DNA of 64,000 nucleotides from an alpha proteobacterium U9-1i (GCA_000974665.1 BBSY01000002.1:372001-436000); one strand, 5' to 3'. Numbered from the stretch's first letter, positions 8,833-18,380 are shown. The notes: generated from the sequence alone by a model not told the origin. Numbers and translations: made by a program.

Positions 8833-9726
8833 ATGCGGCATTGGATGGGGGTAGTTCGCGCCCTGATGGCGGCGGGCGCGCTGGCTTTGGCCGGCTGCGC
8901 GCCGACTCCCAGCCCCGACGCCACCGGCGAACCGGCGCTCTGGCGGATCACGGACGCCGACAGCGAAATCTGGTTGTTCGGCAGCGTCCACGTGCTGCCG
9001 CCCGCGTTGGACTGGCGCGGGCCCCGCTTTGAGGCCGCGTTTGCGGCTGCCGAGGAGCTGGTCACCGAAACGGATGTCGGCGCCAGCGATTACGCGGCGC
9101 TCGTCTCCCGCTACGGCCGCCTGCCCGACGGCGCGCCGGATTTGGGCGCGCGGCTTAGCGACGCCGAACGCAGCCAGCTCGGCCGCGTCGCTCAAACGCT
9201 GCGCATCGCCCCTGAAAGCTTCAATCGCGACCGCCCGTGGTTCGCAGCCGTGCGGCTCTCATTCGCTTACGCCATTGCGCAGGGCCACGCCCCCGAAGCC
9301 GGTGTTGAGAACGTCTTGGTCCCCCAGGCCCGCGCCGCCGGCAAACGCATCAGCTTTCTGGAAACGACCGAGCAGCAAATCCGCACTCTCGCCGACCTGC
9401 CCGCCGACGATGAGCTGCGCTTTCTCACGGTGACCCTCCGCCAGATCGAACATGAGGCGGAGTCGTTGGACGCGACGGACGCGCTTTGGGTGCGTGGCGA
9501 TGTCGCCGAGCTTGGCCGCCAACTTGACGCGCAAATGGCCGAAGCCGGACCTGAGGTGATGGACGCGATCATCACGCGCCGCAATGAAGCGTGGACCATC
9601 GAGATCGAACGCCGGCTCGCTGGCTCAGGCCGCATCTTCTACGCCGTGGGCGCAGCACACCTCGCGGGCGCGCACAGCGTCGTCGCCATGCTACGCGCGC
9701 GGGGCGTCACGGTCGAAGGGCCTTAG
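8833..9726 (+). CDS. TraB/GumN-family lipoprotein
   Basis: A 297-residue protein with a lipoprotein signal ending LALAGC (Cys about residue 22), so it is probably anchored in a membrane. The mature part has the TraB/GumN motifs WRITDADSEIWLFGSVHVLP at the N-terminal end and FYAVGAAHLAG near the C terminus. Related domains are membrane-associated metalloprotease-like proteins with poorly known roles. A start at 8845 is also possible. The stop overlaps the stop of the convergent lipoprotein gene by 4 bases. Confidence 0.85.
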   Translation: MRHWMGVVRALMAAGALALAGCAPTPSPDATGEPALWRITDADSEIWLFGSVHVLPPALDWRGPRFEAAFAAAEELVTETDVGASDYAALVSRYGRLPDGAPDLGARLSDAERSQLGRVAQTLRIAPESFNRDRPWFAAVRLSFAYAIAQGHAPEAGVENVLVPQARAAGKRISFLETTEQQIRTLADLPADDELRFLTVTLRQIEHEAESLDATDALWVRGDVAELGRQLDAQMAEAGPEVMDAIITRRNEAWTIEIERRLAGSGRIFYAVGAAHLAGAHSVVAMLRARGVTVEGP

Positions 9727-10253
9727 GGCGTGACCGGCGGGCGAACGATGCGTCCTTGCAGGTTCGCCATCACTTGCTGCGCGTCGAAGGCGTTCGGATC
9801 GCCCTCTGGCTTTTGGCCGTTGAACATCGCGATCTCGGCGATCGCTTCGTAGCGTGTGACTTCGCGGTACGAGCTTGGCTCATCCCAGAAAGGATCGCGC
9901 GCGAAGGCGTAGCGCCAACCGTAGCGCGGGTGGAAATAGCGATAGGCGAACGGCATCCGCGGCTGATAGCCGACGCCCTGCAGCGTGGAGCGCTCCTCGG
10001 TGTCGCGGTTCGCGACGACGAAATAGGTGGCGCCCCGCTCCAACGTAAGTTCGGCGGCGCGGTAGAGCATGTAATTCTCAACCGTCTCGCGATCCGTCAG
10101 CGAATTGCCGCGGAAGGTTATGCGGAGGCGGTTGTCCTCGATCCGCTGTTCTTCAAAGCCGTACCGATCAGCGCCGGCGGCGGCTTGGTAAGGCGTCTGC
10201 GTCGCGCAGCCAGCGAGCACCAACCCAGCGACCGCGATCAAAAGAGCCCGCAT
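9723..10253 (-). CDS. CC0125/CC1285-family lipoprotein
   Basis: A 176-residue predicted lipoprotein with signal MRALLIAVAGLVLAGC. The mature sequence contains LRITFRGNSLTDRETVENYM followed by AAELTLERGATYFVV, a pattern seen in a Caulobacter-type lipoprotein family of unknown function. The ATG at 10253 has GAGGAG eight bases upstream and is chosen over a GTG three codons earlier. The C-terminal third is rich in aromatic residues (YRYFHPRYGWRYAF). The function is not known. Confidence 0.75.
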   Translation of the reverse strand: MRALLIAVAGLVLAGCATQTPYQAAAGADRYGFEEQRIEDNRLRITFRGNSLTDRETVENYMLYRAAELTLERGATYFVVANRDTEERSTLQGVGYQPRMPFAYRYFHPRYGWRYAFARDPFWDEPSSYREVTRYEAIAEIAMFNGQKPEGDPNAFDAQQVMANLQGRIVRPPVTP

Positions 10254-10338
10254 GGCTCGCACTCCTCAAAACGTCCCCGCTTGATGCCCGATATGGGCCC
10301 ACGCGCGACGTGACGCCAGTCGCAAAGCGGTGATGTAA

Positions 10339-10617
10339 CTAATGATGCAGGTAGTAGTCAGCCGCTTCGATGCGCGGCGGCGCGAGCGTTTCGCCGGTGG
10401 CGAGCCGCACCGAATGGATCACCGCTTCTATTTCGCGGCGCCAGTAGTCCAAGAATTGATGAATGCGCGGGTAGCGCGGGGCCAAATCCAACGTTTGCCA
10501 AACGAAGCTCTGCAGCAAAGCGGGGTGGTCCGGCATGTAATAGAGCACTTCCGCCGTGGCGAGCCGCCAACCCTTCAGACGCAAAGATAAGTCGTCCGCG
10601 CCTTGGTCTTCGCGCAT
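10339..10617 (-). CDS. usg: Usg-family protein
   Basis: A 92-residue protein with the Usg signature LKGWRLATAEVLYYMPDHP, then LLQSFVWQTLDLAPRYPRIH and FLDYWRREIEAVIHSVR. Usg was first noted beside tryptophan genes in Caulobacter; its biochemical role is not established. The ATG at 10617 is preceded by TGGAGG at good spacing, so the longer frame starting at 10665 is less likely. The gene stands alone here. Confidence 0.82.
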   Translation of the reverse strand: MREDQGADDLSLRLKGWRLATAEVLYYMPDHPALLQSFVWQTLDLAPRYPRIHQFLDYWRREIEAVIHSVRLATGETLAPPRIEAADYYLHH

Positions 10618-10778
10618 GCAGCCTCCAAGCAAAGGCGCGCGCTTGTGCTTCAACGCCGCCAGCATTAGAAGGCTGCGGGCAAATCAACAGAAGTGTCAAT
10701 ACTGGGCGCGTTGCTAGCAATGCGAGGTATTGGCTGCTATTTGCGCAGCGCGACACAGACACAACTTCAGCAACAAAC

Positions 10779-11033
10779 TTAGCCCTCGAGCGCCTTCGCC
10801 AAAGCCATCCGGCGCGACGCGAAGTGGCACAGCAAATAGCCAAGTGTCAGTGGCCCACCGCCGGCGGCCACCGGCAAAACCGGCGACATGCCCAGCTCCG
10901 GCGACATCGCTAGCCACGCCAACCACATTGTCAGCGGAAAGCTGAGCGTCAGCAGAATAATTCCTGCCGTGGTTAGCAAACGCGCTTCGGCCTTTAACGC
11001 TGTCGGGCTCAGAGATGGGACTTTGCTCGTCAT
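10779..11033 (-). CDS. Small membrane protein, 84 residues
   Basis: Not recognised. Two hydrophobic segments are visible (LLTTAGIILLTLSFPLTMWL and VLPVAAGGGPLTLGYLLCHF), each long enough to span the membrane, with short polar ends. The start at 11033 (MTSKVPS) is taken to give a compact two-helix protein. No clear ribosome-binding site was found. It stands between usg and the divergent hemolysin-III gene. Confidence 0.45.
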   Translation of the reverse strand: MTSKVPSLSPTALKAEARLLTTAGIILLTLSFPLTMWLAWLAMSPELGMSPVLPVAAGGGPLTLGYLLCHFASRRMALAKALEG

Positions 11034-11230
11034 GAGCCAGGCACGTGCGAAAATCACGCCACGCACGAACAACCATTGCGCGTCGTGTGTGGCGTGTCAG
11101 TCACGCCACGCGATCACATCATTGTGCGACCCGAAAAACACGGTCTCACTCATGTGAGCTTAATGCGGAGGAACTATCTACTCACTGAAGCCGTAACCCT
11201 TAGCAGAACCGCCGAGGCGAGAAGGAAACC

Positions 11231-11914
11231 ATGACGCTGCCGAGCGTGCTTACCGCGGACGAGGAAGAACTCGTCGACCACTATCCGAACAAGGCGGAAC
11301 ACACCGCCGACGGTATCGTGCACGGCGTAGGCATACTCGCGGCTCTAATCGGTGGCGGCCTCCTTGTTGCGGTTGCCTTGGTTAATCGTGGCGTTCCCAT
11401 GGCGACGGCCAGCGCCATTTACGCGATGTGCCTCATGGCGATGTTGATCGCCTCCGCCGTCTACAATTTCTCGAAGCCGACCGCCGCGCGACGCGTCCTG
11501 CGCCGCCTGGATGAAGCCGCCATCTTCTTGATGATCGCCGGGTCATACACGCCGTTTACGGTGAAGCTGCTCCCGCCGGACTTCGCGCTCTGGGTCACCT
11601 GCGCAATCTGGGCCGCAGCCCTAGCCGGCGCGGCCGGCAAGGTGTTTTGGACGAGCCTATCCGATCGGGCTTGGTGCCTGATCTATCTGGCATTCGGCTG
11701 GCTGGCGGTTTTGGTGCTCGGCCCGGCAGTGCCGACCTTGCCGCCGCTAGCAACCGCCATGCTCGTCGTTGCCGGGATCACCTATTCCGGCGGTGTATTG
11801 CTCTACCTCAACCATGCGATCCCGTTTCGCCGTGCGCTGTGGCACACATGCGTGATCCTAGGCGCCAGCGGCCATTACGCCGCCGTGATGATTGGCTTGG
11901 TGCTGCCGAGTTAA
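11231..11914 (+). CDS. Hemolysin III-family (HlyIII/PAQR-like) membrane protein
   Basis: A 227-residue protein with about seven membrane helices. It has the family motifs EHTADGIVHGVGILAAL near residue 24, YNFSKPTAARRVLRRLDEAA, and a C-terminal LWHTCVILGASGHYAAV. The conserved histidines and acidic residues in these motifs form a probable metal site in PAQR-type proteins. Despite the name, bacterial members are not proven hemolysins; proposed roles are membrane or lipid homeostasis. A GAAGGAAACC ribosome-binding region precedes the ATG. Confidence 0.88.
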   Translation: MTLPSVLTADEEELVDHYPNKAEHTADGIVHGVGILAALIGGGLLVAVALVNRGVPMATASAIYAMCLMAMLIASAVYNFSKPTAARRVLRRLDEAAIFLMIAGSYTPFTVKLLPPDFALWVTCAIWAAALAGAAGKVFWTSLSDRAWCLIYLAFGWLAVLVLGPAVPTLPPLATAMLVVAGITYSGGVLLYLNHAIPFRRALWHTCVILGASGHYAAVMIGLVLPS

Positions 11915-11937
11915 GCGAAGGGCGCTATGCTGCAGGC

Positions 11938-12138
11938 ATGGCGTCCTCTTCCGTCATCGCGCGCGTGCTCTACGACGCGGCCAGCCAAACGCTGGCCGTA
12001 ACGTTCAAGACCGGCAAAAAGTATCTCTATGCTGACGTACCGCTTGATGTGGCCACGGAACTGCAAACAGCGCCGTCGATCGGCCAATAATTCAATTGGC
12101 GCATTCGCGACCAGTACACGTTCCGCGAACTCGACTAG
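11938..12138 (+). pseudogene. KTSC-domain gene interrupted by an in-frame TAA
   Basis: The first 50 codons encode the start of a KTSC-domain protein (SSVIARVLYDAASQTLAVTF, then KKYLYADVP), ending SIGQ at TAA 12088-12090. The same frame continues for 15 more codons (FNWRIRDQYTFRELD) to TAG 12136-12138. That tail matches the normal KTSC end, where an aromatic residue sits at the stop position. A single change of TAC or TAT to TAA would explain it. The product may be a truncated protein, or this may be a sequencing error. The final stop overlaps the convergent gene's stop in CTAG. Confidence 0.72.
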
Positions 12139-12740
12139 CCGACAGGCGTGATCTCGCACGCGAAGAATTGCCACGACGTGCTGGAGCGTCCGTTCCCTTG
12201 CAGACGAATCTGCTGCACGCCCGCCGCGCCTAAGGGCTGCAGCACCAACCCTACGCGCTCATTCGACACCGCCGACAAAGTCTCTTCGTTGCGCAACGTG
12301 CCGCCGTTGCGAATCTCGCGGATGAATTTGAAATCGTTCTGGTGCGGCCCGAGGATTTGACAATCGACGATGTAGCGCGAGGTCGCGTCAGCGCGGAACG
12401 CGATCTGGACGTAACCGGGGTTGTTGTACTGGCCTTCCAACTGCGCGCGGCCCGTCGCGCCGCCAGCGGGCGAAACGAGGATCGCGCGGTTGAATTCGAG
12501 CCAGGCATGTTCGGTGACGGGGCTGCGCACGCTGAGAGTCGTGGCCGCCCGAAGGCTTGGCCGTTCCGTCGGCGCACCGGCTGCGCGCAGCAATTCGAGC
12601 TGACGTGGCGTCGGCTGCAAACGCGGCGCGTTCACCTGCGCACGCACCTGCGGATTAATCTGCACCGGCGCAGCGCCCTGCGCGAACGCCGAACCGGCCA
12701 GCGCAAGCGCCAGCCCACAAGCAAGCAGGATCGTCTTCAT
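12135..12740 (-). CDS. Secreted hypothetical protein, 201 residues
   Basis: Not recognised. It has a clear signal peptide MKTILLACGLALALAGSAFA with cleavage before QGAAP. The mature part has a proline/glutamine-rich linker to about residue 55 and then a beta-rich region with AWLEFNRAILVSP, YVQIAFRADA and a final SSTSWQFFACEITPVG. The two mature cysteines could form a disulfide. GGAGGG precedes the ATG. It lies downstream of argG on the same strand, but the 51-base gap gives no sign of shared function. Confidence 0.6.
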   Translation of the reverse strand: MKTILLACGLALALAGSAFAQGAAPVQINPQVRAQVNAPRLQPTPRQLELLRAAGAPTERPSLRAATTLSVRSPVTEHAWLEFNRAILVSPAGGATGRAQLEGQYNNPGYVQIAFRADATSRYIVDCQILGPHQNDFKFIREIRNGGTLRNEETLSAVSNERVGLVLQPLGAAGVQQIRLQGNGRSSTSWQFFACEITPVG

Positions 12741-12791
12741 GAAAAGCCCTCCGCCTCGCGGGCGGAAGCTTAGCAGAGGCGCGCCTGGGCG

Positions 12792-14033
12792 CTACTCGTT
12801 CTTGCCCAGCTTCTTATCCCGCTCCGCCAGAATGCGCAGGCGCAGCGCGTTGAGCTTGATGAAGCCTTCCGCGTCGGTTTGGTCGTAGCCGCCGGCTTCG
12901 TCGAAGCCGACGAGCTTTTTCGAATAGAGCGAATACGGCGACGCGCGGCCGACCGTGCGGACGCCGCCTTTGTAGAGCTTCAGCTTCACATCGCCGGTGA
13001 CGCTATCTTGCGAAGCATCAATCGCGGCTTGCAGCATCTTTCGCTCGGGCGTCCACCAGAAGCCGTTATAGATGATGCTCGCATATTTCGGCATCAGCTC
13101 GTCCTTCAAGTGCATCGCGCCGCGATCGAGCGTGATGCTCTCGATGGCGCGGTGCGCGTACCACAGGATCGTGCCGCCCGGCGTTTCGTAGAAGCCGCGC
13201 GACTTCATGCCGACATAACGGTTCTCGACCAGATCGAGCCCGCCGACGCCGTGCTTCGCGCCGAGGCGATTGAGTTCCGCGAGCAGCTCGTGCGCTTTCA
13301 GCTTCTTGCCGTTCACCGCGACAGGATCGCCGCGCTCGAACGAGATCGAAACAACCTCCGCCTGATCCGGCGCTTCTTCCGGCGTAATCGTGCGGCGGTC
13401 GGCGCGCTTCGTCACGATGTCCGGCGTTTCGACATCGGGATCTTCCAGCACGAGGCCTTCGCTCGACGTGTGCAGCAGGTTCGCGTCGATCGAGAACGGC
13501 GCGTCTTGTTCCTTGCCCTTGGCGATCGGGATGTTGTGCTTCTTCGCGTAAGCGATCAGATCGGGCCGGCCCTGGAAGCTCCACTCGCGCCACGGCGCGA
13601 TCACTTTCACGTCCGGCTTCAGGCCGTAATACGACACCTCGAAGCGCACCTGATCGTTGCCCTTGCCGGTCGCGCCATGACATACGGCGTCGGCGCCAAC
13701 GAGGTTGGCGATCTCGATCTGCCGCTTGGCGATCAAAGGCCGCGCGATCGAGGTGCCGAGCAGATACTGGCCTTCGTACAACGTGTTGGCGCGGAACATC
13801 GGGAACACGAAATCGCGGACGAATTCCTCGCGCAGATCGTCGATGAAAATGTTCTCCGGCTTCACGCCGAGATTGATCGCCTTCTCACGCGCCGGCGCCA
13901 ACTCCTCGCCTTGGCCGAGATCGGCCGTGAACGTCACAATCTCGCAATTGTAGGTCTCCTGAAGCCATTTCAGGATGATCGAGGTGTCGAGCCCGCCGGA
14001 ATAGGCGAGCACTACTTTTTTGACGTCGGCCAT
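12792..14033 (-). CDS. argG: Argininosuccinate synthase
   Basis: Joins citrulline and aspartate with ATP hydrolysis to form argininosuccinate in arginine synthesis. A protein of about 413 residues starting [20 protein letters not shown]; the PP-loop AYSGGLDTS is at 9-17. [13 protein letters not shown] and the substrate-binding region [18 protein letters not shown] follow. The ATG at 14033 is chosen because upstream codons in the open frame have no homology. No other arg gene is adjacent in the window. Confidence 0.95.
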   Translation of the reverse strand: MADVKKVVLAYSGGLDTSIILKWLQETYNCEIVTFTADLGQGEELAPAREKAINLGVKPENIFIDDLREEFVRDFVFPMFRANTLYEGQYLLGTSIARPLIAKRQIEIANLVGADAVCHGATGKGNDQVRFEVSYYGLKPDVKVIAPWREWSFQGRPDLIAYAKKHNIPIAKGKEQDAPFSIDANLLHTSSEGLVLEDPDVETPDIVTKRADRRTITPEEAPDQAEVVSISFERGDPVAVNGKKLKAHELLAELNRLGAKHGVGGLDLVENRYVGMKSRGFYETPGGTILWYAHRAIESITLDRGAMHLKDELMPKYASIIYNGFWWTPERKMLQAAIDASQDSVTGDVKLKLYKGGVRTVGRASPYSLYSKKLVGFDEAGGYDQTDAEGFIKLNALRLRILAERDKKLGKNE

Positions 14034-14080
14034 TCGCGCCCTCCAAGGCGCGGCCTTCCTTTCACAGCCGGGCCGGCAAA

Positions 14081-14548
14081 TCAACGCGGCGACATGGCCG
14101 CGCCCGACCAGACGTGGAGTGGCGCAACGGCGACGATCCAATAGACGCCGCCGGCCACCGCGCCGCTCGGCACGGTGATCGCCAGCATCGCCAACGCCTG
14201 CTCCAACGGCGCGGAGGGCGTCAGCAGGTTGATGGCGAAGGGAAGCACTGCGGCCAGCAGAGCGGCGACAGCCATTTCCGTCCAAGGTCGAGGCAAACCG
14301 AGGGAGCGGATCGCCAATACCGCGATCGGCGCCACGATCGCCGACGCCGCCAGCGCGAACACGAAGATGAACATCACCAGAAACGCCGCTGTCTCAAGCG
14401 ACCGGCCGTCTGCGAAGTCGCCGAAAAGGCCTCCTCCCAGCGGCGCGATGCTGAACAGCAAGAGCCCGCTCACCGCGCCGGCCAATGACGCGCTTAGCCA
14501 ACCGGCCAACGCCCGGCCCAAGCCAATTGCCAAACCCATCCGGTCCAT
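14081..14548 (-). CDS. Hypothetical integral membrane protein, 155 residues
   Basis: Not recognised. About four hydrophobic segments cover most of the length (for example [40 protein letters not shown]). The ATG at 14548 has GAGG seven bases upstream. It sits between kup and argG on the same strand with 47 bases before argG. No catalytic motif or signature of a known transporter family is visible. Confidence 0.55.
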   Translation of the reverse strand: MDRMGLAIGLGRALAGWLSASLAGAVSGLLLFSIAPLGGGLFGDFADGRSLETAAFLVMFIFVFALAASAIVAPIAVLAIRSLGLPRPWTEMAVAALLAAVLPFAINLLTPSAPLEQALAMLAITVPSGAVAGGVYWIVAVAPLHVWSGAAMSPR

Positions 14549-14647
14549 CACGCCGCCTCGCACCGCTATCACCGGTGAGGACGCTAACGCGCGCTGACCT
14601 TCGGCCCTACCGCATTTATTGTGCAGCTGACGTGCAGGCTCCGCGAC

Positions 14648-16636
14648 CTACACCATCACCTGGTTGCCCAGCTCCACCGCGCGCCCAGACGGGATGTGGA
14701 AGAAGTCCGTGGCGTTGGTCGCGTTGCGGGCGAGGAAGATGAAGAGGTGATCCTGCCAGAGCGGCATACCGCTCTTTTCGCTCGGCACAATCGAGCGGCG
14801 GCTCAAGAAGAAGCTCGTTTTCATAATGTCGAACTTCAGCCCATGCTTGCGCGCTTCGGTGAGCGCTTTGACGACGTTCGGCGTTTCCATGAACCCGAAC
14901 GTGAGCGTCACGCGTTTCACATCTGGCAGAAAATCCTCAACCTTCACGCGCTCGCTATCCTTCGCGCGCGGCACGCTGAGCGTTTTGACGGTGAGGATGA
15001 TGATTTGCTCATGCAGCACCTGATTGTGCTTCAGATTATGCATCAGCGCCGCCGGCGCGACGTCGGGATCGCCCGTCAGGAAGATCGCCGCGCCACGCAC
15101 GCGGTGCGGCGGGTGCACCGAGAGCGTCTCGAACAATTTCGCCAACGGCTCGTCGCGGCGCACCGTTTCGGACAAAATCCGCGACCCGCGCACCCAAGTC
15201 CAAATCACCACCAACAAGCCGAGCGCCAGCAAGATCGGCACAAAACCGCCAGAGAGTACGCGCTGCAAATTCGAGGCGAGGAAGATCATCTCGATGATGG
15301 CGAACGGCGTGACGATGATGATCGCCAGCCACAACGGCCGCTTCCAAAGTTTCCAGATGACGATGAACATCATGCAGGTGCTCATCAGCATTTCGGCTGT
15401 GATCGAGATGCCATAGGCGGCCGCGAGGCGCGTGGACGAATTGAACGCCAACGTCAGCGCCAGCACGCCCGCCAACAATATCCAATTCAGCTGCGGCATA
15501 TAAATCTGCCCCGCTTGCGTCTCCGACGTGCGGCGGATTTCCATCCGCGGCAAGAGCCCAAGCTGAATGGCCTGCTGCGTGAGCGAAAACGCGCCGGAGA
15601 TAACGGCCTGGCTCGCGATCACCGTCGCCGCAGTCGCGAGGATAACCAGCGGCAAGCGGAAGGCATCTGGCGCCATAAGGAAGAACGGATTGAACTCGAA
15701 CGCCTCGCCCGCGACCTGCGCGGCGGCATAACCGAGATTGATCTCGTTCAGCTGGCCGAGAACCAGCGCGCCCTGACCGAGATAGTTCAGCGTCAACGCC
15801 GGCAGCACCAGCGCCGCCCACGCGAACCGGATGGGACGGCGGCCAAAATGCCCCATGTCGGCGTAGAGCGCTTCCGCGCCCGTCACGGCGAGGAACACCG
15901 ACCCCAGCACCACGAACGTGAGGAAGCCGTGCGATAGAGCGAAATTGATCGCGTAGGTTGGCGACAATGCCTGAAGCACAGCAGGGTCCGCCATCAGATT
16001 GACCGCGCCAAGCGCGCCCATCACCACGAACCAGATCGCCGTGATCGGACCGAAGAACTTGCCCATTACGCCGGTGCCGCGCGACTGAACGGCGAACAGG
16101 CCGATCAGAATGACGACGCCAATCGCGACCACCGCTTCACTGCTAATGTATTGGTCTATCGCCGGAACCGCCTTCAATCCCTCGACAGCCGAGAGCACGG
16201 AGATCGCTGGCGTAATCAGCGCGTCGCCGTAAAACATCGAGGCGCCGATTACGCCCACCAGAAACAACAGAGGTGTTCGTTTGCCGAGCGCGCGTTGTGC
16301 CAGCGCCATCAGCGAAAGCGTCCCGCCCTCGCCCTTGTTGTCCATCTGCATAACGAAGATGACGTATTTCAACGTCACCACGATCATCAGCGCCCAGAAG
16401 ATGAGCGAGACGACGCCCAAAACTTCGTGCCGTTCCAGCGCGCCGCCCTGCATGACGTGCAGGATGCTCTCTTTAAACGCGTAGAGCGGGCTTGTGCCGA
16501 TATCGCCGTAGACAACGCCGATCGATCCGATCACTAGCGCCCAGAATCCCGCGTGCGCCCCGGTTTGCGGGGCGCGGGCTTGGCCGGGGCTGGCGGCGTC
16601 TTTTGTTTGCGGCGCCTCGGCCGGTGCCTGCGCCAT
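14648..16636 (-). CDS. kup: KUP-family potassium transporter
   Basis: A 662-residue secondary K+ uptake system of the inner membrane. Twelve hydrophobic segments are expected in the first about 460 residues, followed by a hydrophilic C-terminal domain. The signature GVVYGDIGTSPLYAFKE is near residue 40, with FVMQMDNKGEGGTLSLMAL after it. The N-terminal 30 residues are alanine/proline rich. GAGG lies upstream of the ATG. The C terminus ends SGRAVELGNQVMV, as in other alphaproteobacterial Kup proteins. Confidence 0.94.
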   Translation of the reverse strand: MAQAPAEAPQTKDAASPGQARAPQTGAHAGFWALVIGSIGVVYGDIGTSPLYAFKESILHVMQGGALERHEVLGVVSLIFWALMIVVTLKYVIFVMQMDNKGEGGTLSLMALAQRALGKRTPLLFLVGVIGASMFYGDALITPAISVLSAVEGLKAVPAIDQYISSEAVVAIGVVILIGLFAVQSRGTGVMGKFFGPITAIWFVVMGALGAVNLMADPAVLQALSPTYAINFALSHGFLTFVVLGSVFLAVTGAEALYADMGHFGRRPIRFAWAALVLPALTLNYLGQGALVLGQLNEINLGYAAAQVAGEAFEFNPFFLMAPDAFRLPLVILATAATVIASQAVISGAFSLTQQAIQLGLLPRMEIRRTSETQAGQIYMPQLNWILLAGVLALTLAFNSSTRLAAAYGISITAEMLMSTCMMFIVIWKLWKRPLWLAIIIVTPFAIIEMIFLASNLQRVLSGGFVPILLALGLLVVIWTWVRGSRILSETVRRDEPLAKLFETLSVHPPHRVRGAAIFLTGDPDVAPAALMHNLKHNQVLHEQIIILTVKTLSVPRAKDSERVKVEDFLPDVKRVTLTFGFMETPNVVKALTEARKHGLKFDIMKTSFFLSRRSIVPSEKSGMPLWQDHLFIFLARNATNATDFFHIPSGRAVELGNQVMV

Positions 16637-16737
16637 GGGCTGTACCTCACTGGCCGGCGGCGGCCGTCCACGGGCGGCGCGTTTAACCGGTTTACCTTAA
16701 GCCGGCAAATCCATGCGCTCGGATTGTTGTGGTTTGG

Positions 16738-17133
16738 TTAGCGGCAGCCGCAGCCGCTCCCGGACTTTTGTCCGCCGCGATGGCCCCCGAACCCGCCGGC
16801 CCCAGCACGCGCGGAGGCCGAAGCAAAGGCGAAGGCCGTCGCTGAGGCGCCTGAACCGCGAATGATAACGGTCGTGGACGCGACGTTCGCCGTTGAAATG
16901 CCAGCGCCCACACCGCCGCCGCCGGCAAAGAATGATTCGGACAATGTCACCGTTTCCGGTCCGGTTCGCACAGGAGCGGGCGCCGGGGCGCCTTCGAGAA
17001 CCGGTTGCGGACGCGGCGCCGCGCGCGGGCGCTGACGTGGCCGTTCGATCCCGTCGGCGGACGCGACATTAGGCGCCGCGAAAACAGGCGCCGCCACAAG
17101 AAACGCCGCAACGAGCAATGTGTGAATTTTCAT
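16738..17133 (-). CDS. Secreted glycine/alanine-rich low-complexity protein ending GSGCGCR
   Basis: Not recognised. The 131-residue protein has a signal peptide (MKIHTLLVAAFLVAAPVFA). A proline/arginine-rich linker is followed by VTLSESFFAGGGGVGAGI. A low-complexity tail of Gly, Ala, Ser and Phe follows, ending GGQKSGSGCGCR with two cysteines. An exported surface or envelope protein is the simplest reading. A GTG or ATG three codons upstream is also possible. Nothing in the neighbours (kup, SDHAF4) suggests a role. Confidence 0.5.
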   Translation of the reverse strand: MKIHTLLVAAFLVAAPVFAAPNVASADGIERPRQRPRAAPRPQPVLEGAPAPAPVRTGPETVTLSESFFAGGGGVGAGISTANVASTTVIIRGSGASATAFAFASASARAGAGGFGGHRGGQKSGSGCGCR

Positions 17134-17199
17134 GGATAGCATTCTGCGCGCGGCCGCGGCCGTCGCAACCGCCTTCCCCGCCCGCGCGCCAATCTCGCT

Positions 17200-17385
17200 T
17201 CAGAAGTCAGATGCGAGGCCCTTTCGCTCCCAGTCTCCGAAGCGAGTCGGCTCCGGCCCATCGCGCCCACCCAGCTCTTTGGGCAAATCCGCCGCCGCCT
17301 TTCGCCGCGCCGCGGCTTCCGCCAGCGCGCGCTGCGCTTCCGGCGTTAACACCTTCTTCTGCGGGTCGTTCTCAGCGTCGGCCAT
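17200..17385 (-). CDS. DUF1674 / succinate dehydrogenase assembly factor 4-like protein
   Basis: A 61-residue protein ending GPEPTRFGDWERKGLASDF, the conserved C-terminal block of DUF1674 (SDHAF4). In mitochondria SDHAF4 binds flavinylated SdhA before succinate dehydrogenase assembly; the bacterial role is assumed to be similar. The N-terminal half is helical and charged, as usual. It diverges from htpX, and the start codon lies only about 50 bases from the htpX start. Confidence 0.85.
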   Translation of the reverse strand: MADAENDPQKKVLTPEAQRALAEAAARRKAAADLPKELGGRDGPEPTRFGDWERKGLASDF

Positions 17386-17386
17386 A

Positions 17387-17415
17387 TTGAAGCGCGCCCT
17401 CCGGCTCTCGATATC
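17387..17415 (+). promoter_or_regulatory. Putative promoter of htpX
   Basis: TTGAAG at 17387-17392 and GATATC at 17410-17415 with a 17-base spacer, 24 bases before the htpX start. GAGGAG at 17429-17434 is a strong ribosome-binding site. The -35 box resembles the TTGAA core of heat-shock promoters, which would fit HtpX, but the -10 box is not decisive. Confidence 0.35.
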
Positions 17416-17438
17416 AGGTTCTACATTTGAGGAGCCCG

Positions 17439-18380
17439 ATGAACCAGACCAAGACGTTCCTTCTCCTAGCCGCCATGACGGCGCTCTTCGGCGCCGTCGG
17501 CTACATGGTCGGCGGCGCCGGCGGCATGATCGTGGCGCTGGGAATTGCTGCGGCGATGAACCTGTTCGCCTATTGGAACGCCGACAAAATGGTGTTGCAG
17601 CACTTCCGCGCCCAGGAAGTGGACCCGCGTCATCCCGATCCGCGCGTGCACGCCTATCTCGAAGACACGCTCACCATGGCGCGTGAAGCCCAGCTGCCGG
17701 CGCCGAAAGTCTACATCATCGACAATCCGCAACCGAACGCCTTCGCCACCGGCCGCAATCCGGCAAACGCCGCCGTAGCCGCGACCACTGGCCTGCTCTC
17801 GCTGCTCTCACGCGATGAAATTCGCGGCGTCATGGCGCACGAGCTCGCGCACGTGAAAAACCGCGACACGCTGACGATGACCGTCACCGCCACCATCGCC
17901 GGCGCCATCGGCATGCTAGCGAATTTCGCGATGTTCTTCGGCGCACGCGACAGCGAAGGTCGCCCAAATCTGATCGGCGGCTTGCTGATTATGATCCTCG
18001 CGCCGCTGGCCGCGTCGCTCGTGCAAATGGCCATCAGCCGCGCACGCGAGTACGAAGCAGACCGCATGGGCGCCGAGATCGGTGGCGATCCCGAAGCGCT
18101 CGCACGGGCTTTGCAGAAGATAGAAGCCTACGCGAAGCAGCGTGTGAACGTCGACGCCGAACGCAACCCGGCGATGGCGCACCTTTTTATCATCAACCCG
18201 CTCGCCGGCCGCGGCGCCGACAATCTGTTTTCCACGCACCCGGCGACGCAGAACCGGATCGCGCAACTTATGGACCTGGCGCGCCGCTTCGGCCGCCCCG
18301 CGCCGCGTCCGGCACAGGAGGCGATCAATGCCGGGCCATGGGGTCCACGCGACAATGTTCGGCGGGGGCCGTGGGGCTGA
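17439..18380 (+). CDS. htpX: Membrane zinc metalloprotease HtpX
   Basis: A 313-residue M48B protease of the inner membrane that degrades misfolded membrane proteins. Two N-terminal hydrophobic segments (about 6-46) precede the zinc motif HELAH at 134-138, then a second pair of hydrophobic segments and the downstream glutamate in REYEADRMG. The C-terminal [16 protein letters not shown] is typical of the family. The start at MNQTKTF is fixed by the GAGGAG site four bases before it. Confidence 0.94.
   Translation: MNQTKTFLLLAAMTALFGAVGYMVGGAGGMIVALGIAAAMNLFAYWNADKMVLQHFRAQEVDPRHPDPRVHAYLEDTLTMAREAQLPAPKVYIIDNPQPNAFATGRNPANAAVAATTGLLSLLSRDEIRGVMAHELAHVKNRDTLTMTVTATIAGAIGMLANFAMFFGARDSEGRPNLIGGLLIMILAPLAASLVQMAISRAREYEADRMGAEIGGDPEALARALQKIEAYAKQRVNVDAERNPAMAHLFIINPLAGRGADNLFSTHPATQNRIAQLMDLARRFGRPAPRPAQEAINAGPWGPRDNVRRGPWG

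Noticed and set aside
12879-14144. A 421-codon frame on the plus strand across argG
   Set aside because: It is the complementary-strand shadow of argG: arginine/histidine-rich, with no motif and no ribosome-binding site, while the minus strand has a full argininosuccinate synthase.
14034-14285. N-terminal extension of argininosuccinate synthase
   Set aside because: The extra 84 residues are low-complexity and antisense to the upstream membrane protein gene; [14 protein letters not shown] is the usual start.
14621-15937. A 438-codon frame antisense to kup
   Set aside because: Arg/His/Gln-rich shadow of kup with no family signature.
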